The position numbers and the translations under genes are program-made. The notes beneath the pieces are model-generated. The model was given only the letters and a program-made list of their open reading frames with translations, did no database searches and had not been told where the DNA came from. DNA of 64,000 bases from Burkholderiaceae bacterium (GTDB lineage Bacteria; Pseudomonadota; Gammaproteobacteria; Burkholderiales; Burkholderiaceae_E), in assembly GCA_024637155.1 (NCBI GenBank), contig JAGXFR010000005.1:24795-88794 (forward strand). The letters are read 5' to 3'. The number at the start of each line of letters is the position of its first letter. The first letter of the stretch is position 1. Below, piece by piece: positions 61,915 to 64,000 of this stretch.

Positions 61915-63696
61915 ATGCTGACCGCCCAGAAAGAACAGATTGCCGCGCTGATCCGCACCGCGCTCGCCGAGACGATCGCCGCGAGCGGCGCGCCCGACGT
62001 CGCGCTGCCGCTGATCGATCTCGAGCGCCCGCGCCAGGCCGACCACGGGGACCTCGCCTGCAGCGTCGCCATGCAGCTTGCCAGGAAGCTCGGCACCAAC
62101 CCGCGTGCGCTGGCGCAGTCGCTCGCCGACGCACTGGCTCGCCCGGACGCTGCCCAGCTGATCGAGGCCGTCGAGGTGGCAGGTCCGGGTTTCCTGAATC
62201 TGCGTCTGAGCGCCGGCGCGAAGCTTGCCGTGCTTGCCGAGGTTTTCGCGCAGGCCGACGCCTTCGGGCGCAGCGAAGGCGGCGCCGGGCGCAAGGCGAT
62301 CATCGAGTTCGTCTCGGCCAACCCGACCGGGCCGCTGCACGTCGGTCATGGCCGGCAGGCGGCGCTGGGCGATACGCTGGCCGCGCTGCTCGAGGCCACC
62401 GGCTGGCAGGTCAGTCGCGAGTTCTACTACAACGACGCCGGCGCACAGATCGCCAATCTGGCGCGCTCGGTGCAGGCGCGCGCGCGCGGGTTCCTTCCCG
62501 ACGATGCCGGCTTCCCGGCCGATGGCTATCGCGGCGAATACATCGGGGACATCGCCGCCGACTACCTCGCCGGACGCACCGTGGGCGCCGACGAACTCGC
62601 GCCGGTCCACGCCGCCGGCGACCCGGAGGATCTGGAGGCGATCCGTCATTTCGCCGTGGCCTGCCTGCGCCATGAGCAGGATCTGGATCTGCGCGCCTTC
62701 GGCGTGCACTTCGACCATTTCTACCTGGAGTCCTCGCTCTACGACGACGGACGCGTCGCGCACGCGGTCGAAGCCTTGCGTGCCGCCGGCCACACCTTCG
62801 AGGAAGGCGGCGCGCTGTGGCTGCGCACCACTGACTACGGCGACGACAAGGACCGCGTGATGCGCAAGTCCGACGGCGCCTACACCTACTTCGTGCCGGA
62901 CGTCGCGTACCACGTCACCAAGTGGGAACGCGGTTTCACCAAGGCGATCAACGTCCAGGGCTCGGATCATCATGGCACGGTGACGCGGGTGCGCGCCGGG
63001 CTGCAGGCGCTCGACGCGGGGATTCCCCCCCGCTACCCCGAGTATGTGCTGCACAAGATGGTCACCGTGATGCGCGGGGGCGAGGAGGTGAAGATCTCCA
63101 AGCGTGCCGGGTCCTATGTGACCCTGCGTGACCTGATCACCTGGTCGGGCGAGCAGCGGGACGCCGAGGGGACGGTGAACGGTGTCGACGAGCAGCGCGG
63201 GCGCGACGCCGTGCGCTTCTTCCTCGTCTCGCGCCGGGCCGACTCCGAGTTCGTCTTCGACGTCGACCTGGCGCTGGCGCGCACCGACGAAAATCCGGTC
63301 TACTACGTGCAGTACGCGCATGCGCGCATTTGTTCGGTGCTTGCCCAGTGGGCGGCGGCGCGCGGCGAGGCTGCCGGTCCGAAGCCGGTGTCGCTCGCGC
63401 AGCTGGCGGCGGCCGATCTCACACCGCTCACCTCGAAGTACGAGTTCGCGCTGGCGGCGCGGCTGGCGGCGTACCCGGAGGTCGTCGCGAATGCCGCCGA
63501 CGAGCTGGCACCGCACGCCGTCGCGTTCTACCTGAAGGACTTAGCGGCAGATTTGCACGCTTACTATAATGCCGAGAGGTTTCTGGTCGAGGACGAGGCG
63601 CTGCGCCGCGCGCGGATCGCACTGCTGGTTGCGACACGGCAGGTGTTGCGCAACGGACTCGCATTGATCGGCGTGTCGGCTCCGGAGAGGATGTGA
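61915..63696 (+). CDS. argS: Arginyl-tRNA synthetase
   Basis: A 593-residue class I aminoacyl-tRNA synthetase. An N-terminal Add-1 domain ('[20 protein letters not shown]') precedes the HIGH-like motif in '[20 protein letters not shown]'. The catalytic core runs through '[15 protein letters not shown]'-type segments and ends with the KMSKS-like '[17 protein letters not shown]'. The C-terminal anticodon-binding helical domain ends at '[13 protein letters not shown]'. Full length. The stop overlaps the next ATG (TGATG), the usual betaproteobacterial argS-SPOR arrangement. Confidence 0.96.
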   Translation: MLTAQKEQIAALIRTALAETIAASGAPDVALPLIDLERPRQADHGDLACSVAMQLARKLGTNPRALAQSLADALARPDAAQLIEAVEVAGPGFLNLRLSAGAKLAVLAEVFAQADAFGRSEGGAGRKAIIEFVSANPTGPLHVGHGRQAALGDTLAALLEATGWQVSREFYYNDAGAQIANLARSVQARARGFLPDDAGFPADGYRGEYIGDIAADYLAGRTVGADELAPVHAAGDPEDLEAIRHFAVACLRHEQDLDLRAFGVHFDHFYLESSLYDDGRVAHAVEALRAAGHTFEEGGALWLRTTDYGDDKDRVMRKSDGAYTYFVPDVAYHVTKWERGFTKAINVQGSDHHGTVTRVRAGLQALDAGIPPRYPEYVLHKMVTVMRGGEEVKISKRAGSYVTLRDLITWSGEQRDAEGTVNGVDEQRGRDAVRFFLVSRRADSEFVFDVDLALARTDENPVYYVQYAHARICSVLAQWAAARGEAAGPKPVSLAQLAAADLTPLTSKYEFALAARLAAYPEVVANAADELAPHAVAFYLKDLAADLHAYYNAERFLVEDEALRRARIALLVATRQVLRNGLALIGVSAPERM

Positions 63697-64000
63697 TGGC
63701 CCCAGTTGCTCGATTGGATGGAGGCGGCACCCAGGCAGGATCGGCTGGAACGCGGCGTGAGCGCGGTTCGATGATGCTCGGCCTGCTGATCGGACTGGTG
63801 CTCGGCCTGGCGATCGCGGTGATCGTGGCGATCGTGGTCACCCGGGCCCCGGTCCCGTTCCTGAACAAGGCCGGGCGCGGCCCCGAGAAGGCACTCGAGC
63901 TGCGTCCGGGCGAAGCGCTGCCCGACCCGAACCGTCCTGCCGCCAAGGCGGGCGAGATGCAGCCGGGGACACCGGCGCCGTTCGCGGCCCCGGGTCCCGC
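63696..64000 (+). CDS. SPOR-domain protein, N-terminal part
   Basis: The first 101 codons are inside the window. A basic cytoplasmic N-terminus ('GSAGTRRERG') precedes a membrane helix ('MMLGLLIGLVLGLAIAVIVA') and 'VTRAPVPFLNKAGRGPEKAL', then a Pro/Ala-rich periplasmic linker. This matches the FtsN-like proteins encoded after argS in betaproteobacteria, whose C-terminal SPOR domain binds denuded septal peptidoglycan. That domain lies beyond the window edge, so the name rests on context and the N-terminus. Confidence 0.75.
   Translation, partial: MAPVARLDGGGTQAGSAGTRRERGSMMLGLLIGLVLGLAIAVIVAIVVTRAPVPFLNKAGRGPEKALELRPGEALPDPNRPAAKAGEMQPGTPAPFAAPGP

Overview
The window is GC-rich bacterial chromosome, most likely from a betaproteobacterium of the Burkholderiales/Rhodocyclales type. 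This is an inference from gene content: argS is followed directly by a SPOR-domain gene, an EPS-type MarR regulator is coupled to an RfaH/NusG paralogue, and PA2778/PA2779-type genes are present. No rRNA, tRNA, CRISPR array or complete insertion sequence was seen.

Layout. (1) 1-7.4 kb: the start of a rhomboid gene, a DUF302 gene, a DegQ-type protease and a convergent RhlE-type helicase. Between the last two lies a 3.4-kb segment bounded by ~107-bp inverted repeats. It carries a small catabolic set (tautomerase, enolase-superfamily enzyme, ketopantoate-reductase-like enzyme) and IS debris. (2) 7.6-19.5 kb: a co-directional exopolysaccharide operon with a CpsB-type phosphatase, Wza and Wzc homologues, three poorly characterised envelope proteins (J-domain, jelly-roll-like, FecR-like), a Wzy/ligase-family protein, a kinase-less Wzc paralogue, an EPS MarR regulator and an RfaH/NusG paralogue. 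An exact ops-like element follows the last gene. (3) 19.7-49.4 kb: the sugar and O-unit locus. It encodes a UDP-HexNAc 6-dehydrogenase, a dTDP-3-amino-sugar set (FdtA/B/C type), Wzx flippase, glycosyltransferases, Wzy, a complete UDP-L-FucNAc set (FnlA/B/C) with a WbuB-type transferase, two small initiating sugar transferases, a 4,6-dehydratase, a class III aminotransferase, UDP-GlcA 4-epimerase, RmlA, RmlC, an internally deleted UDP-glucose dehydrogenase, WecB and a WecA/MraY-family transferase. The stretch from about 21.9 to 36.7 kb is visibly AT-richer, so the locus looks mosaic; two decayed IS5-type transposase copies bracket the flippase and two glycosyltransferases. Six toxin-antitoxin modules or remnants sit in the gaps. 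(4) 49.5-59 kb: amino-acid metabolism, with tryptophanase preceded by a TnaC-like leader peptide, a cystathionine beta-lyase-type enzyme, and an operon of TRAP transporter, M20 amidohydrolase and D-carbamoylase divergent from an RpiR-type regulator. (5) 59-64 kb: peroxiredoxin-like protein, PA2778/PA2779-type pair, VOC protein, argS and the start of a SPOR-domain gene.

How it fits together (inference). The phosphatase/Wza/Wzc set exports and controls polymer length. The RfaH-like factor probably loads at the ops-like site and lets polymerase traverse the long, poorly expressed sugar locus downstream. That locus makes an acidic, FucNAc- and 3-amino-sugar-containing polymer.
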